A stretch of 64,000 nt of DNA from contig JAGVLE010000035.1 in the NCBI GenBank assembly GCA_020049895.1, positions 1 to 64,000 of the forward strand, written 5' to 3'. Within the stretch, counting starts at the first letter, position 1. Each line of letters opens with the position of its first letter. Origin of the DNA: Alphaproteobacteria bacterium. Lineage in GTDB: Bacteria > Pseudomonadota > Alphaproteobacteria > UBA9655. Position numbers and translations under genes: made by a program. Shown piece by piece: positions 30,356 to 39,397 of the stretch. The notes under the pieces were generated by a model, which did no database searches, was not told where the DNA came from, and saw only the letters and a program-made list of their open reading frames with translations.

Positions 30356-31336
30356 TTACACAACCCTTTTAAGGAGAAGGGAGAGAAACTCTTCCACGTT
30401 AATTTCTCCCTGCAACAATTGGGAGAGTGCAAAAGTCAGAGGCATGTCTACCTGGTGCCTTTTTGCAAGAACTATTGCCCCCGCAACCGTGTAAACGCCT
30501 TCCGTCAGGCTACTCTTGGAAGCAAGCAATTCCTTAAGGGGGGTGCCTTGACCTAAGGCATATCCAAAAGATTGATTGCGGGATTTTCCACAATAACATG
30601 TAAGCGTAATATCCCCGACTCCCGCAAGCCCTAGAAAGGTTTCCGGTTGAGCTCCCATTTTTTGGCCAAGGCGTGCCAATTCTACAAGCCCTCGGGCTAC
30701 AACAGCTGCGCGCACATTATCTCCCAAACCACGCCCTTCAACAATACCACATGCAATCGCAATGACGTTTTTAATGGCTCCCCCTATCTGTGTGCCAACA
30801 AGGTCAGTGGAAGGATAGAGATGGAAGAAAGGGCTGCCTAAAAGCCCTGCAATTTTCTCACTTAAGCAGAGAGAGTCTCCCGCCAAGGACACCGCTGTAG
30901 GAAGGTTTTGAGATACATCTTCCGCAAAACTTGGTCCAGAAAGAACAAGGATAGGATTGTCAGGAAAAAATTCCTTCACGACGTCTGACATTAACAACAC
31001 AGAGGTATCTTCAATTCCCTTAGACGCAATAATCAGCGGAACGGTTGGCCCAATTAACCCTTGGAAAAGGGCGCAGGTGGACCGCATATGCTGAGCAGGA
31101 GGCACGAGAACAATGAGATCCGCTTGCGCAGCTGCCGCGTTTATATCTGTTGTAAGTTGAAAAGAAGAATTCCCTGGGATAGAAGCGGCATATTTTACGT
31201 ATTCATGAGGAGGAGAGAAAGGAACTCCCTGATCATCACACATAGATAACAAGGCAACAGACCGGCCTGCCCTCAATGCAGCTAAGGCTAGAGCGGCTCC
31301 CCACGCCCCTGCTCCGATAATGGAAACTGCTGTCAT
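30356..31336 (-). CDS. gpsA: glycerol-3-phosphate dehydrogenase [NAD(P)+]
   Basis: GpsA reduces dihydroxyacetone phosphate to sn-glycerol 3-phosphate for phospholipid synthesis. The 326-residue protein has the N-terminal Rossmann motif VSIIGAGAWGAALALAALRAG, LVPPAQHM, VLSGPSFAEDV, the catalytic Lys region GGAIKNVIAIACGIVEG, and FLGLAGVGDITLTC. Complete and of normal length. It is coupled to the EVE-domain gene downstream, an alphaproteobacterial arrangement (gpsA next to tsaD/EVE), and divergent from tsaE with tRNA-Ala between. Confidence 0.96.
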   Translation of the reverse strand: MTAVSIIGAGAWGAALALAALRAGRSVALLSMCDDQGVPFSPPHEYVKYAASIPGNSSFQLTTDINAAAAQADLIVLVPPAQHMRSTCALFQGLIGPTVPLIIASKGIEDTSVLLMSDVVKEFFPDNPILVLSGPSFAEDVSQNLPTAVSLAGDSLCLSEKIAGLLGSPFFHLYPSTDLVGTQIGGAIKNVIAIACGIVEGRGLGDNVRAAVVARGLVELARLGQKMGAQPETFLGLAGVGDITLTCYCGKSRNQSFGYALGQGTPLKELLASKSSLTEGVYTVAGAIVLAKRHQVDMPLTFALSQLLQGEINVEEFLSLLLKRVV

Positions 31337-31363
31337 ATGTAAATAATTTCCTTGTTATTTAGG

Positions 31364-31439
31364 TGGTGGAGCCAGGGGGAATCGAACCCCCGACCTCTAC
31401 AATGCCATCGTAGCGCTCTCCCAACTGAGCTATGACCCC
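31364..31439 (-). tRNA. tRNA-Ala (GGC)
   Basis: Minus strand, 76 bases with encoded ACCA. Acceptor stem GGGGTCA/TGGCTCC, anticodon stem CTACG/TGTAG with loop ATGGCAT (anticodon GGC), T-arm CGGGGGTTCGATTCCCCC. The usual G3-T70 identity pair of tRNA-Ala is present. Confidence 0.94.
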
Positions 31440-31476
31440 CTATTAATTTTCGAAAATTAAGACTATAATTTGCAAG

Positions 31477-31926
31477 ATGCAACAAGAAAGTTACATATCT
31501 CAGAATCCCGAAGAAACAGCAACGATCGCCCAGAACGTCGCATCTCTTCTTCATCCCGGAGATGTCTTGTGTCTTAAAGGAGATTTAGGAAGCGGAAAGT
31601 CAACTTTTGTGCGAGCGTTGATTCAAAGTCTTTGTGGCTCAACAACGGACGTTCCCAGCCCAACGTTTACGTTAGTACAAACCTATGAAACCCCCCGTTT
31701 TATAGCCTGGCACTTTGACCTCTATCGCCTTGAAGAATCTGAGGAAATATATGAATTAGGGATTGAAGAAGCCCTGCAAAGAGGTGTATCTCTTATTGAG
31801 TGGCCAGAGAAGGCAGAAAGCCTTCTTCCTAAAGATTGTCGAGAGATTGAATTTGAGTATGGAACAAGCGAAACTGAAAGAATCCTTACCTTTAAAGGAT
31901 GGGTCGCGGGAACTCTTAAGATATGA
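31477..31926 (+). CDS. tsaE: tRNA threonylcarbamoyladenosine biosynthesis ATPase TsaE
   Basis: TsaE is the ATPase that drives the TsaB-TsaD-TsaC machinery making t6A37 in ANN-decoding tRNAs. The 149-residue protein has Walker A CLKGDLGSGKSTFVRAL, the switch-like VPSPTFTLVQTYE, FDLYRLEESEE and the C-terminal IEWPEKAESLLP. It starts the operon tsaE-amgK-murU, a well-known arrangement in alphaproteobacteria and pseudomonads. The next gene begins inside its 3' end. Confidence 0.95.
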   Translation: MQQESYISQNPEETATIAQNVASLLHPGDVLCLKGDLGSGKSTFVRALIQSLCGSTTDVPSPTFTLVQTYETPRFIAWHFDLYRLEESEEIYELGIEEALQRGVSLIEWPEKAESLLPKDCREIEFEYGTSETERILTFKGWVAGTLKI

Positions 31927-32854
31927 ATTTTTAAAGCAAGAAGGGCTTGATAAACACGACCTTATTCCCGTAGCAGCGGATTGGTCTCAACGACGCTACT
32001 TTCGTCTTCCTCATGCCATTCTTATGGATGCCCCACCGCCCGGCGAAGGAACTCCTCAATTTGAAAAAGTAGCGACTCTTTTAAAGTCAACAAAGCTTTC
32101 TATCCCTGAAATTTATGCGGTTGATCATACCCATGGATTCCTCTTGCTTGAAGATTTTGGGGACCTTACCTATAGGCAGGCCCTTCAACAAGGAGAAGAT
32201 GAACCTACCCTATACAAAGAAGTCGTTATGTCTCTTGCTCATTTACATGAACAGAGTTTTCCCAAGGACAAAGCAGGTGATATTCCTACGTATGGGTTAG
32301 AGCTCTTTCTAGAGAAGGTGAACTTGTTCTTGGAATGGGCCCCTTTTTCCTTTTCCAAAACAGCAAAGCAAGATTTCTTAGGATTATGGGAAGAGGCGTA
32401 TAACAACCAACCAACGCTTCCCCAGAGCCTCATGCTTCGGGATGTGATGGTGAATAATCTGTTTTGGCTTCCTGAGCGAAAAGAGTTTCAGCGGTGCGGG
32501 TTTATTGATTTTCAGGATGCTTCTTGGGGACCACTCTCTTATGATCTGGTCTCTGTGCTGGAAGATATTCGTCGCGACGACCTTCCTCCTTCCTTTATCC
32601 ATACCATCATTGAGGGATACTTAAAAATTTTCCCGGCTATTCCTCCCGAGGAATTTTGGGACAGCTATTTCTTATGGGGTGCTCAGAGAACAACACGCAT
32701 CATTGGCACTTTCTACCGCTTAGTAAAGCGAGATGGAAGAGAGTTGGATCGCGCTTATCTTCCTCGCCTTTGGCGACTTTTGTATAGACATTTAACGTCG
32801 TCTCCCCTAAAAGGCCTCTCCGCATGGTTCAAAGCTCAGGGAATCCTAACGTGA
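31859..32854 (+). CDS. amgK: cell-wall sugar kinase AmgK-like
   Basis: AmgK phosphorylates N-acetylmuramate (and GlcNAc) at the anomeric position in peptidoglycan recycling. The 331-residue protein is an APH-fold kinase: DWSQRRYFRL (nucleotide loop), FLLLEDFGDLTY (hinge), catalytic-region LMLRDVMVNNLFWLP (in place of the usual HGD) and metal-binding FIDFQDASWGPLSYDLVS. The track frame opens at 31763, far inside tsaE; the ATG at 31859 (MEQAKLKESL) is the best-placed start, still overlapping tsaE by 68 bases, but no strong ribosome site is visible there. MurU follows directly, which is the decisive context for the AmgK call. Confidence 0.85.
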   Translation: MEQAKLKESLPLKDGSRELLRYEFLKQEGLDKHDLIPVAADWSQRRYFRLPHAILMDAPPPGEGTPQFEKVATLLKSTKLSIPEIYAVDHTHGFLLLEDFGDLTYRQALQQGEDEPTLYKEVVMSLAHLHEQSFPKDKAGDIPTYGLELFLEKVNLFLEWAPFSFSKTAKQDFLGLWEEAYNNQPTLPQSLMLRDVMVNNLFWLPERKEFQRCGFIDFQDASWGPLSYDLVSVLEDIRRDDLPPSFIHTIIEGYLKIFPAIPPEEFWDSYFLWGAQRTTRIIGTFYRLVKRDGRELDRAYLPRLWRLLYRHLTSSPLKGLSAWFKAQGILT

Positions 32855-33543
32855 TCACGACAGCGATGATTTTAGCGGCAGGGCTAGGAACGCGGATGCG
32901 TCCCCTCACAAATCATGTTCCAAAACCTCTTGTCCCTGTGGCAGGAAAGACGATGCTCTCTCGTGTCTTTACTCACCTTAGAGAAGCAAAAATATCAAAA
33001 ATAGTTGTAAACACACATTATTTACCTTCCCACATTGCAGAAGCTGTCCCAGCAGGGACTCTTATTTCTCACGAAGACATCCTTTTAGATACCGGCGGAG
33101 GTGTCAAAAACGCTTTGCCTCTTCTGGGAGAGGAGCCCTTTTTTGTACTTAATGGAGATAGTGTGTGGACGGGGTCAGAAACTCTCCAAAAGATGAGCCG
33201 CCTGTGGGATGAGTCTAAAATGGATGCTCTGTTGCTTTTAATTAAACGAGAAAACGCCCATGGCTATCAAGGCAAAGGGGACTTTTTTATGGAAGCTACA
33301 GGTCAACTCTCCCGATGTGGGGAAGCTCCAGGAGCCCCTTACGTATATGGCGGAGTTCATATCCTTCATCTCCGCCTTTTTGAACAATCGCCATCAGGAT
33401 CTTTTTCTTTAAATCTCACTTGGAACAAGGCCCTTGAGAAAGGACGTCTTTTTGGAGTCCCTCATGAGGGGGAGTGGTTTCATATTGATACCCCTGACGC
33501 TCTTAAGCAATATGAACCTCAGGTTGCCACTTTAGAAAGTTAA
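32851..33543 (+). CDS. murU: N-acetylmuramate-1-phosphate uridylyltransferase MurU
   Basis: MurU converts MurNAc 1-phosphate to UDP-MurNAc, completing with AmgK the recycling route that bypasses MurA/MurB and hence fosfomycin. The 230-residue protein starts with the nucleotidyltransferase signature [23 protein letters not shown] and has [27 protein letters not shown] and [10 protein letters not shown]. The frame can begin with ATG at 32824, but the GTG at 32851 overlaps the amgK stop by four bases (GTGA), has AGGGA eight bases before it and gives the usual short N-terminus, so I chose it. Complete. Confidence 0.9.
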   Translation: MITTAMILAAGLGTRMRPLTNHVPKPLVPVAGKTMLSRVFTHLREAKISKIVVNTHYLPSHIAEAVPAGTLISHEDILLDTGGGVKNALPLLGEEPFFVLNGDSVWTGSETLQKMSRLWDESKMDALLLLIKRENAHGYQGKGDFFMEATGQLSRCGEAPGAPYVYGGVHILHLRLFEQSPSGSFSLNLTWNKALEKGRLFGVPHEGEWFHIDTPDALKQYEPQVATLES

Positions 33544-33617
33544 ATCTTTATTTCCCCTTCCCCTTTCAATCAATAGGGGGTATAGAGAAACATTATTATT
33601 TTTTTAGGAGTGTAGCC

Positions 33618-34034
33618 ATGGAACGTACTTTATCTATCCTTAAGCCTGATGTAACCCGTCGTAATTTAACGGGTGCTGTAAACGCTCGCATTGAAAGTGC
33701 GGATTTGCGTATCATTGCCCAGCGCCGGATTCAGCTCACTCTTGAACAAGCTCAAAAATTTTATGCAATTCATAAAGATCGTTCTTTTTTTGGGGAACTT
33801 TGCTCTTATATGATTTCAGGGCCAGTGGTCGTTCAAGTTTTAGAGGGAGAGAACTCCGTTGAGCGTTATCGCAAGCTCATGGGCTCTACCAATCCTGCAA
33901 ATGCAGATGAAGGAACAATTCGTCGTGATTTTGCTGAATCAATTGAAGCAAACTCCGTTCACGGCTCTGATAGCTCTGAAAATGCTGTTGTGGAAATTTC
34001 TTTCTTTTTCAGAGAGATAGATATTACTGAGTAA
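33618..34034 (+). CDS. ndk: nucleoside diphosphate kinase
   Basis: Ndk transfers the terminal phosphate from NTPs to NDPs through a phospho-histidine. The 138-residue protein opens [20 protein letters not shown] and has the active-site histidine in [30 protein letters not shown] is also standard. TTAGGAG precedes the ATG. Monocistronic, convergent with the MarR-GNAT gene at 34 kb with about 20 bases between. Confidence 0.97.
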   Translation: MERTLSILKPDVTRRNLTGAVNARIESADLRIIAQRRIQLTLEQAQKFYAIHKDRSFFGELCSYMISGPVVVQVLEGENSVERYRKLMGSTNPANADEGTIRRDFAESIEANSVHGSDSSENAVVEISFFFREIDITE

Positions 34035-34054
34035 GACTCAAGAGTTCTTTCTCG

Positions 34055-35011
34055 TTACCATTCACTCGGCATCAATTTTTTTCTTACCTCTTCTGTCTCT
34101 GCTGTAAGAAATAGAGAATCGAGAGGATTTACCTTAAAGGTGTTTGGGAGAGCTTGCTGAGAAACCTGGGTAAACCCGTATTTCTCATAAAAGCGTAAAG
34201 CTTCTTGAAAGCAATCAATGGTTCCTAAATAGAGCCTTGAAAAGCCATGTTTTTCCACTGCACGCATAAGCGCCATTAATAATTTTTGCGCCACCCCTTT
34301 TCGGCGATAAGATTGATCAACAAAAAACTTCTTTATTTCCGCTGTTTGGGGATCAAGTTTTTTCAACCCAATACTGCCAATGATGGTACCTGCATTGTCT
34401 GTAGCATACCAAAAATTGTAAGAATGATTATAATAAAATTCTTGTTCTGCCTTTAAGACACACTCATTTGTGTCCTCACGAATAGGCAAAGAAAATTCTC
34501 TCTTTTGAATGTTTTCGACCATTGCAATAATTTGCTTTCTCAATGTGCGAGATGTGGAAAGAGTCAAAATCTTTACTTGATCACGACAAAGACGACTTTT
34601 TTCAAGGGCATCTCCATATTTTTGAATGGCTAAAATGATATGTTTCTGATCATCAACCTCCAAAAACTCGAAGGCTCTCTTTACCTTATCATTAGAAAAT
34701 CCATCAATATTTTCTAAGTCTTGTGTTCCTTTTTCCGTAAGAAACAAGTGCTTTTCTCTACGGTCAGATCCCCCCTTAAAGGCAACAAGGTCCTGCTTTA
34801 CCAGACTGGTAATAAAGCGAGAGGTTGTTGATGCGGATAAAAGAAGGGCATCCGCTAACTTAGCGATAGTCATTTCTGGCTCTTTTGAAATTTCTATGAG
34901 GGCATGCCAATACTGAGGATTTTTCTGCCCCTTACTCAACTGCAGAATTCCCAATTCTCTGATAAGTCGACGGGAGAGATGCCTTAGGGTGTTAATACGT
35001 TCTTTTTTCAT
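34055..35011 (-). CDS. MarR-type regulator fused to GNAT acetyltransferase
   Basis: Two domains are visible in this 318-residue protein. The first 140 residues are a MarR-like winged helix (LGILQLSKGQKNPQYWHALIEI, IAKLADALLLSASTTSRFITSLVKQDLV, GGSDRREKHLFLTEKG, i.e. recognition helix and wing). The C-terminal 150 are a GNAT domain with the acetyl-CoA loop FVDQSYRRKGVAQKLLMALM and FYEKYGF near the end. Such bifunctional HTH/GNAT proteins are a known family of unclear substrate. The track frame starts 21 codons earlier; MKKERINTLRHLSRRL matches the usual N-terminus better, although neither start has a good ribosome site. It is divergent from two GNAT genes that it may control; that is inference. 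Confidence 0.8.
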   Translation of the reverse strand: MKKERINTLRHLSRRLIRELGILQLSKGQKNPQYWHALIEISKEPEMTIAKLADALLLSASTTSRFITSLVKQDLVAFKGGSDRREKHLFLTEKGTQDLENIDGFSNDKVKRAFEFLEVDDQKHIILAIQKYGDALEKSRLCRDQVKILTLSTSRTLRKQIIAMVENIQKREFSLPIREDTNECVLKAEQEFYYNHSYNFWYATDNAGTIIGSIGLKKLDPQTAEIKKFFVDQSYRRKGVAQKLLMALMRAVEKHGFSRLYLGTIDCFQEALRFYEKYGFTQVSQQALPNTFKVNPLDSLFLTAETEEVRKKLMPSEW

Positions 35012-35201
35012 CTTGCCATAAGCACTGGAGCTAAAACATGAATGCATTATAATTAAAATAGATGCATATTGCAACTATTTACAACAGAAAGAAGCTGCCA
35101 ACTATTGAGAGGGCCGCTTTCCTTGCTGAAGCTTGGATTTTATTTGAATCTCCTGTGTTGAAATTCGATAGTTCAGTCGTTAAAATGAAATTCATGTCTA
35201 C

Positions 35202-35996
35202 ATGATAAGAGAAGCAACAACTTTGAAAGAACCCTTGCTAGAAGAACATCTTAATCTTATAAGTGCGACTCATTTACGAGAAGTCCTTCGCTATATCGCC
35301 CAAACAAGCCATTTAGAACACTCTCAAGCGGAAGACTATTGTTCTCTTATCACAAGCCCAACAGAACCAGGATTTAATTTCATTGCTGGGATAGGAGAAA
35401 ATCAAGAGTGCTACTTACCCCTCATTGGAGATTTAAAAAAGCGTAATATCCCTTTTGCATGGTTCAGTTATCCTTTTACGCCTACCCTTGATGTATGCTT
35501 AAGAGCGCACGGACTGGCTCCTCTAGCTCCCTTAGCTAATGTAGTCTGTGACTTAAAACACGGATTACCCCAACGCCCACAGCAGAGTAATTTATCTTTC
35601 ATTCCCGTTACGACGTCATCTTTGTTCAAAACGTGGTGTGAAATTAATGCAAGTGTGTGGAATCGTTCTCTAGATCTTACAATGGATTTTTTTAAAGGAT
35701 TATCCCCTGAGATTAACGCAAAATCACGCATGCAATTATTTTTGGTTCAAAAAAACAACAAGTACGTTGGCTCCTCTCTTATTGATATTCAACATGATAT
35801 TGCAGGGTGTTATTGGGATTGTGTTTTACAAGAATACAGAAGGCAAGGAATCGGATCAGAAATGGTTTATCATCGACAAGAGCTTGCGAAATTATTAGGC
35901 TGTTCTTTCATTGTCGCTCAATGCCTGGATTCCTCTTTAGGGGTCTACTTAAAGGCAGGGTTCCAGAAAGGATCACCCCTCGCCCTCTATCGCTAG
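35202..35996 (+). CDS. GNAT acetyltransferase, tandem copy 1
   Basis: A 264-residue protein whose C-terminal half is a GNAT domain: motif A QEYRRQGIGSEMVYHRQELAK keeps the R-x-x-G-x-G pyrophosphate loop, followed by LGCSFIVAQCLDSSLGVYLKAGF, the alpha4/beta6 region. The N-terminal 120 residues are a family-specific extension with FAWFSYPFTPTLDVCLRAHG. Substrate unknown. It is one half of a tandem duplication: the next gene is colinear with it over its whole length and nearly identical in the last 45 codons. No clear ribosome site is visible. It is divergent from the MarR-GNAT gene. Confidence 0.75.
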   Translation: MIREATTLKEPLLEEHLNLISATHLREVLRYIAQTSHLEHSQAEDYCSLITSPTEPGFNFIAGIGENQECYLPLIGDLKKRNIPFAWFSYPFTPTLDVCLRAHGLAPLAPLANVVCDLKHGLPQRPQQSNLSFIPVTTSSLFKTWCEINASVWNRSLDLTMDFFKGLSPEINAKSRMQLFLVQKNNKYVGSSLIDIQHDIAGCYWDCVLQEYRRQGIGSEMVYHRQELAKLLGCSFIVAQCLDSSLGVYLKAGFQKGSPLALYR

Positions 35997-36085
35997 GTAA
36001 AAATGAGTTGTGACATCCAATAGATTATTAAAATTCATTTATCTATTGTCATATAGTGTGTATCAGTGTTTTCTAGACGACTAAG

Positions 36086-36883
36086 GTGAACCCTACACAC
36101 CCTATTAATATGAGAGAACCCTTGCTAGAAGAACATCTTAATTTTATGAGCGCTATTCACCTGCGCGGGATGTTTCAGTACATCGCGCAAGTCAGCGAGT
36201 TAGAGCAAGCTCAAGCGGGGGAGTATTTTTCTCTTATCACCAACCCAAAGGAAAAAGGGTTGAATTTCATTTCGGGAATGGGAGAAAATCAAGCAGATTA
36301 TATGCCGCTCATTGAGCGCTTTAAAAAACGTAATATTCCATATTTGTGGTTCAGCTATCCTCTTACTCCTACCCTTGATGTGTGTTTAAGAGAGCAAGGG
36401 CTGGCACCCATAATGCCTATAACTAATGTCATCTATGACTTAAAGAACGAATTGCCCCAACGCCCACAGCAGAGTAATTTGTCTTTCATTCCCGTTACAA
36501 CGTCATCTTTATTCAAAATTTGGTGTGAAATTTACGCAAGTGTGTCGAATCTCTCTTTAGGTCTCACCCAGCATTTTTACAAAGGAGTCTCCCCTACCCC
36601 TAACGTAGACTCACGTATGCAACTATTTTTGATTCGAAAAAATAAAGACTATGTGGGATCCTCGCTTATTGATATTCAAAATGACATTGCAGGATGTTAT
36701 GGGGATCGGGTTTTGCCAGAACACAGAGAGCAAGGAATTGACTCGAAAATGGTTTATCATCGACAAGAGCTTGCGAAGTTATTAGGCTGTTCATTCATTG
36801 TCGCCCAATGCCTAGATTCCTCTTTAGGGGTCTACTTAAAGGCGGGGTTCCAGAAAGGATCACCCCTCGCCCTCTATCACTAG
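36086..36883 (+). CDS. GNAT acetyltransferase, tandem copy 2 with altered motif A
   Basis: Paralogue of the preceding gene, 265 residues from GTG at 36086 (an ATG at 36110 just before the shared REPLLEEHLN is an alternative, and neither has a good ribosome site). The two proteins align end to end; SNLSFIPVTTSSLFK and the final VYHRQELAKLLGCSFIVAQ block are identical. Copy 2 reads HREQGIDSKMV where copy 1 reads YRRQGIGSEMV: the second glycine of the acetyl-CoA pyrophosphate loop is Asp and an arginine is Glu. This should weaken cofactor binding, so copy 2 may be losing or changing activity. Reading frame is otherwise intact. Confidence 0.7.
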   Translation: MNPTHPINMREPLLEEHLNFMSAIHLRGMFQYIAQVSELEQAQAGEYFSLITNPKEKGLNFISGMGENQADYMPLIERFKKRNIPYLWFSYPLTPTLDVCLREQGLAPIMPITNVIYDLKNELPQRPQQSNLSFIPVTTSSLFKIWCEIYASVSNLSLGLTQHFYKGVSPTPNVDSRMQLFLIRKNKDYVGSSLIDIQNDIAGCYGDRVLPEHREQGIDSKMVYHRQELAKLLGCSFIVAQCLDSSLGVYLKAGFQKGSPLALYH

Positions 36884-36934
36884 ATCAGATTTAAATTTTT
36901 TTCTAACCTAAAACTCCCCGCCGGTTACCGATGC

Positions 36935-38422
36935 CTATTTCCCTTCGTAGTTTTTCTCAATGAATTCATTTAAAAGGCGAACCCCAAAGCCAGTTGCTCC
37001 TTTTGCACAAAGAGTGCGGTCCTTTGTAGCCCACGTAACGCCAGCAATATCCAAATGAGCCCAGGGAACAGAGTTCGTGAAACGTTGAAGGAACTTGGCA
37101 GCTGTTGTAGATCCTGCCCCTCGCCCACTGCCGACGTTTTTCATATCTGCAATCTCGCTATTAATATCCTTGTCATAAACGTCATCTAGAGGCATCGACC
37201 ACAAAAGCTCATTCGTGTTTTCTCCCGCTTCTAGCAACTGATCTGACAAGGCTTTATCAGGAGAAAAAAGCCCTGCTCTTTCTTGCCCTAAACTGACGAT
37301 AATGGCTCCAGTCAGGGTAGCTAAATCAACCATAAATTTTGGCTTGAAACGGCTTTGAGTATACCATAGCGCATCGGCAAGGACGAGACGCCCTTCTGCA
37401 TCCGTATTAATAACTTCAATAGTTTGACCCGAAAGGGAATGGACGACGTCTCCCGGACGTTGGGCAAGGCCTGATGGCATATTCTCAACAAGACCAACGA
37501 CTCCCACCACATTCACTTTTGCTTTACGACACGCAAGAGCTTTCATCAACCCAATGACAACGCCTGCGCCCGCCATATCATATTTCATATCTTCCATATT
37601 CGCCGAAGGCTTAATGGAAATGCCGCCCGTATCAAAGGTAACTCCTTTTCCTACAAAGGCGAGGGGGGCTTCATTTTTCTTTCCCCCTTCCCACTTCATA
37701 ACAACCAAATGAGATTCTTCATCACTTCCTTGCCCCACACCAAGGAGCGCGTTCATTCCTAGCTTTTTAAGCTCTTTTTCGTTTAAAATCTCAACCTTCA
37801 CACCATCCTTTTTAAGGGAGAGGGCCACTTTCGCAAGAGCTTCTGGAGTGATGATGTTGGCGGGTTCTGTTACGACAGTTCGCGTTAAGAAAGCACCTTC
37901 TGCAATTGGATAAAGAGCCTTAAAAGCTTTTTCATCTTCTTGAGGAGAAGGAGTTAAGAAGGTAACCTTCTTGAGGGTAAAGAGCTCTTCTGGCTTTTTT
38001 TTAGTGAAATAATGCTCAAATCGCCAGGATTTTAGGAGAAGACCAAAGGCAATATTAGAGGTGGCATGTTCATTTTTATGACCTTTAAGACTATGGATTT
38101 CCACAGCAGCTTCTCCCTCAAAAGCCATATGATTGAGGATATTGCTAAGAGCTCCGCCAATTTTTTGCCATTGACCTGGACGCTGTTCTTCTTTTTTTCC
38201 AAGACCTACCAAAACAAGACGTTGATGGTCAGGGGTAAAAAGAGGCAAACTTTGAGAAATCTCCCCTTTAAATTTGGGTGTTAAGGAAAGAGATTTTGAA
38301 AGAAATCCTTTAAGGTTTTTATCCCAAGTTTCTGTGACAGAAGGCAATTCATTTCCTTCGTAAACACCAAGACATATAACTTTTTGTGCAGATGGTTTTT
38401 GAAAAGCGATTTTAAGCGACAT
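36935..38422 (-). CDS. pepA: leucyl aminopeptidase (M17)
   Basis: PepA is the hexameric dinuclear-metal aminopeptidase of the cytoplasm. The 495-residue protein has the M17 blocks: AFVGKGVTFDTGGISIKPSANMEDMKYDMAGA with metal ligands and active Lys, and the signature NTDAEGRLVLADALW near residue 345. The track frame extends 72 codons upstream through non-homologous, lysine-rich sequence; the real start is MSLKIAFQKP at 38422, with AAAGGAAA ahead. Length then fits the family. It stands alone, divergent from the EipB-like gene. Confidence 0.95.
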   Translation of the reverse strand: MSLKIAFQKPSAQKVICLGVYEGNELPSVTETWDKNLKGFLSKSLSLTPKFKGEISQSLPLFTPDHQRLVLVGLGKKEEQRPGQWQKIGGALSNILNHMAFEGEAAVEIHSLKGHKNEHATSNIAFGLLLKSWRFEHYFTKKKPEELFTLKKVTFLTPSPQEDEKAFKALYPIAEGAFLTRTVVTEPANIITPEALAKVALSLKKDGVKVEILNEKELKKLGMNALLGVGQGSDEESHLVVMKWEGGKKNEAPLAFVGKGVTFDTGGISIKPSANMEDMKYDMAGAGVVIGLMKALACRKAKVNVVGVVGLVENMPSGLAQRPGDVVHSLSGQTIEVINTDAEGRLVLADALWYTQSRFKPKFMVDLATLTGAIIVSLGQERAGLFSPDKALSDQLLEAGENTNELLWSMPLDDVYDKDINSEIADMKNVGSGRGAGSTTAAKFLQRFTNSVPWAHLDIAGVTWATKDRTLCAKGATGFGVRLLNEFIEKNYEGK

Positions 38423-38554
38423 GATAATTTCCTTTGTTATTAGGCTTAGGTTAACATAAGGGGATTCCTTTCTGTCAACAAATTGATGCTGTTTTTTCAA
38501 GAAATTTTCTATAAGATGAAAACGTGACTTACATACCTGATACAGGAGGCTCTT

Positions 38555-39352
38555 TTGCGGATTGTTTTGTTTCTTCTTTTTACTCTTTATTTTGTTTCTC
38601 TCAAACCGCTTATAGCTGTTATTGAATTGCAGCCCCACCGAGCTTACTACACAGTCACGTTAGAAGGGCGGCCTACTCCCCAAAGTTCAGTGGTAGATGT
38701 TCAAGGAACCATGCTTATTGAGTTCTCTAAGGTCAATGAAGGGTGGACTGTTCAAGAGCGCTCTGACATTAGGCTTATTCACGATGATGGCTCGACAGAG
38801 CGAAACCGCTGGGGGTACGTTACCTTTGAAAGCCAAGATGGGAGCCGACTTCATTTCAACACCTACCGCAAAATAGAAGGAGACTTGGTAGAGGAAATAA
38901 AGGGACAAGCCGTTCGGAAAGATAAGAAAATTAATGTAACCTACCAAAAACCTCAAAAAAAGACGCTTACCATTACGGAAGACGTTCTTTTTCCAACTCA
39001 GCATATCAAATCCCTTTTAGAAGTTGCCCAAAAAGGAGAATCTATTTTCCCTCGACTTGTCTTTGATGGCAGCAGTGAGGTAGGCCCCTCTGAAATTAAT
39101 ACGTTTATTGGGTCTAAAAAAGTAGTGCCAGAAAATCCTTCAGCAGACATAGAACACCAATTTGCCAACCAACCCTTTTGGCCCGTTCGCTTTGCTGTAC
39201 ACAGCCAAGGAAAAATCGATTATGAGCCCATTTATGTGACGACTCAAGACCTCCTTCCCAACGGAATTATCAAGCAATATGTGATTGATTACGGCGGTAT
39301 TAAAATCCGTGGGGTTCTTGATAGAATCGAGTTTTTACAAGAAGGAAGTTAA
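38555..39352 (+). CDS. eipB: EipB-like periplasmic envelope-integrity protein (DUF1849)
   Basis: The 265-residue protein matches the DUF1849 family that includes Brucella EipB, a periplasmic beta-spiral protein needed for envelope integrity: ELQPHRAYYTVTLEG at the mature N-terminus, VVDVQGTMLIEFS, DVLFPTQHIKSLLEVAQKGE, and LVFDGSSE. The N-terminus is a signal peptide (MRIVLFLLFTLYFVSLKPLIA). EipB itself has a conserved disulfide; no obvious Cys pair is seen here. The start is TTG at 38555, decided by a perfect AGGAGG five bases upstream. Monocistronic or heading wecE, which starts 45 bases later. Confidence 0.82.
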   Translation: MRIVLFLLFTLYFVSLKPLIAVIELQPHRAYYTVTLEGRPTPQSSVVDVQGTMLIEFSKVNEGWTVQERSDIRLIHDDGSTERNRWGYVTFESQDGSRLHFNTYRKIEGDLVEEIKGQAVRKDKKINVTYQKPQKKTLTITEDVLFPTQHIKSLLEVAQKGESIFPRLVFDGSSEVGPSEINTFIGSKKVVPENPSADIEHQFANQPFWPVRFAVHSQGKIDYEPIYVTTQDLLPNGIIKQYVIDYGGIKIRGVLDRIEFLQEGS

Positions 39353-39397
39353 AGCCCCTTTACGTCTATTCTATTAATCACGAAAGTCGCATCCTTC

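Noticed and set aside
38423-38638. 72-codon N-terminal extension of pepA
   Set aside because: It is lysine-rich, not homologous to the family, and a good ribosome site lies before the internal Met at 38422.
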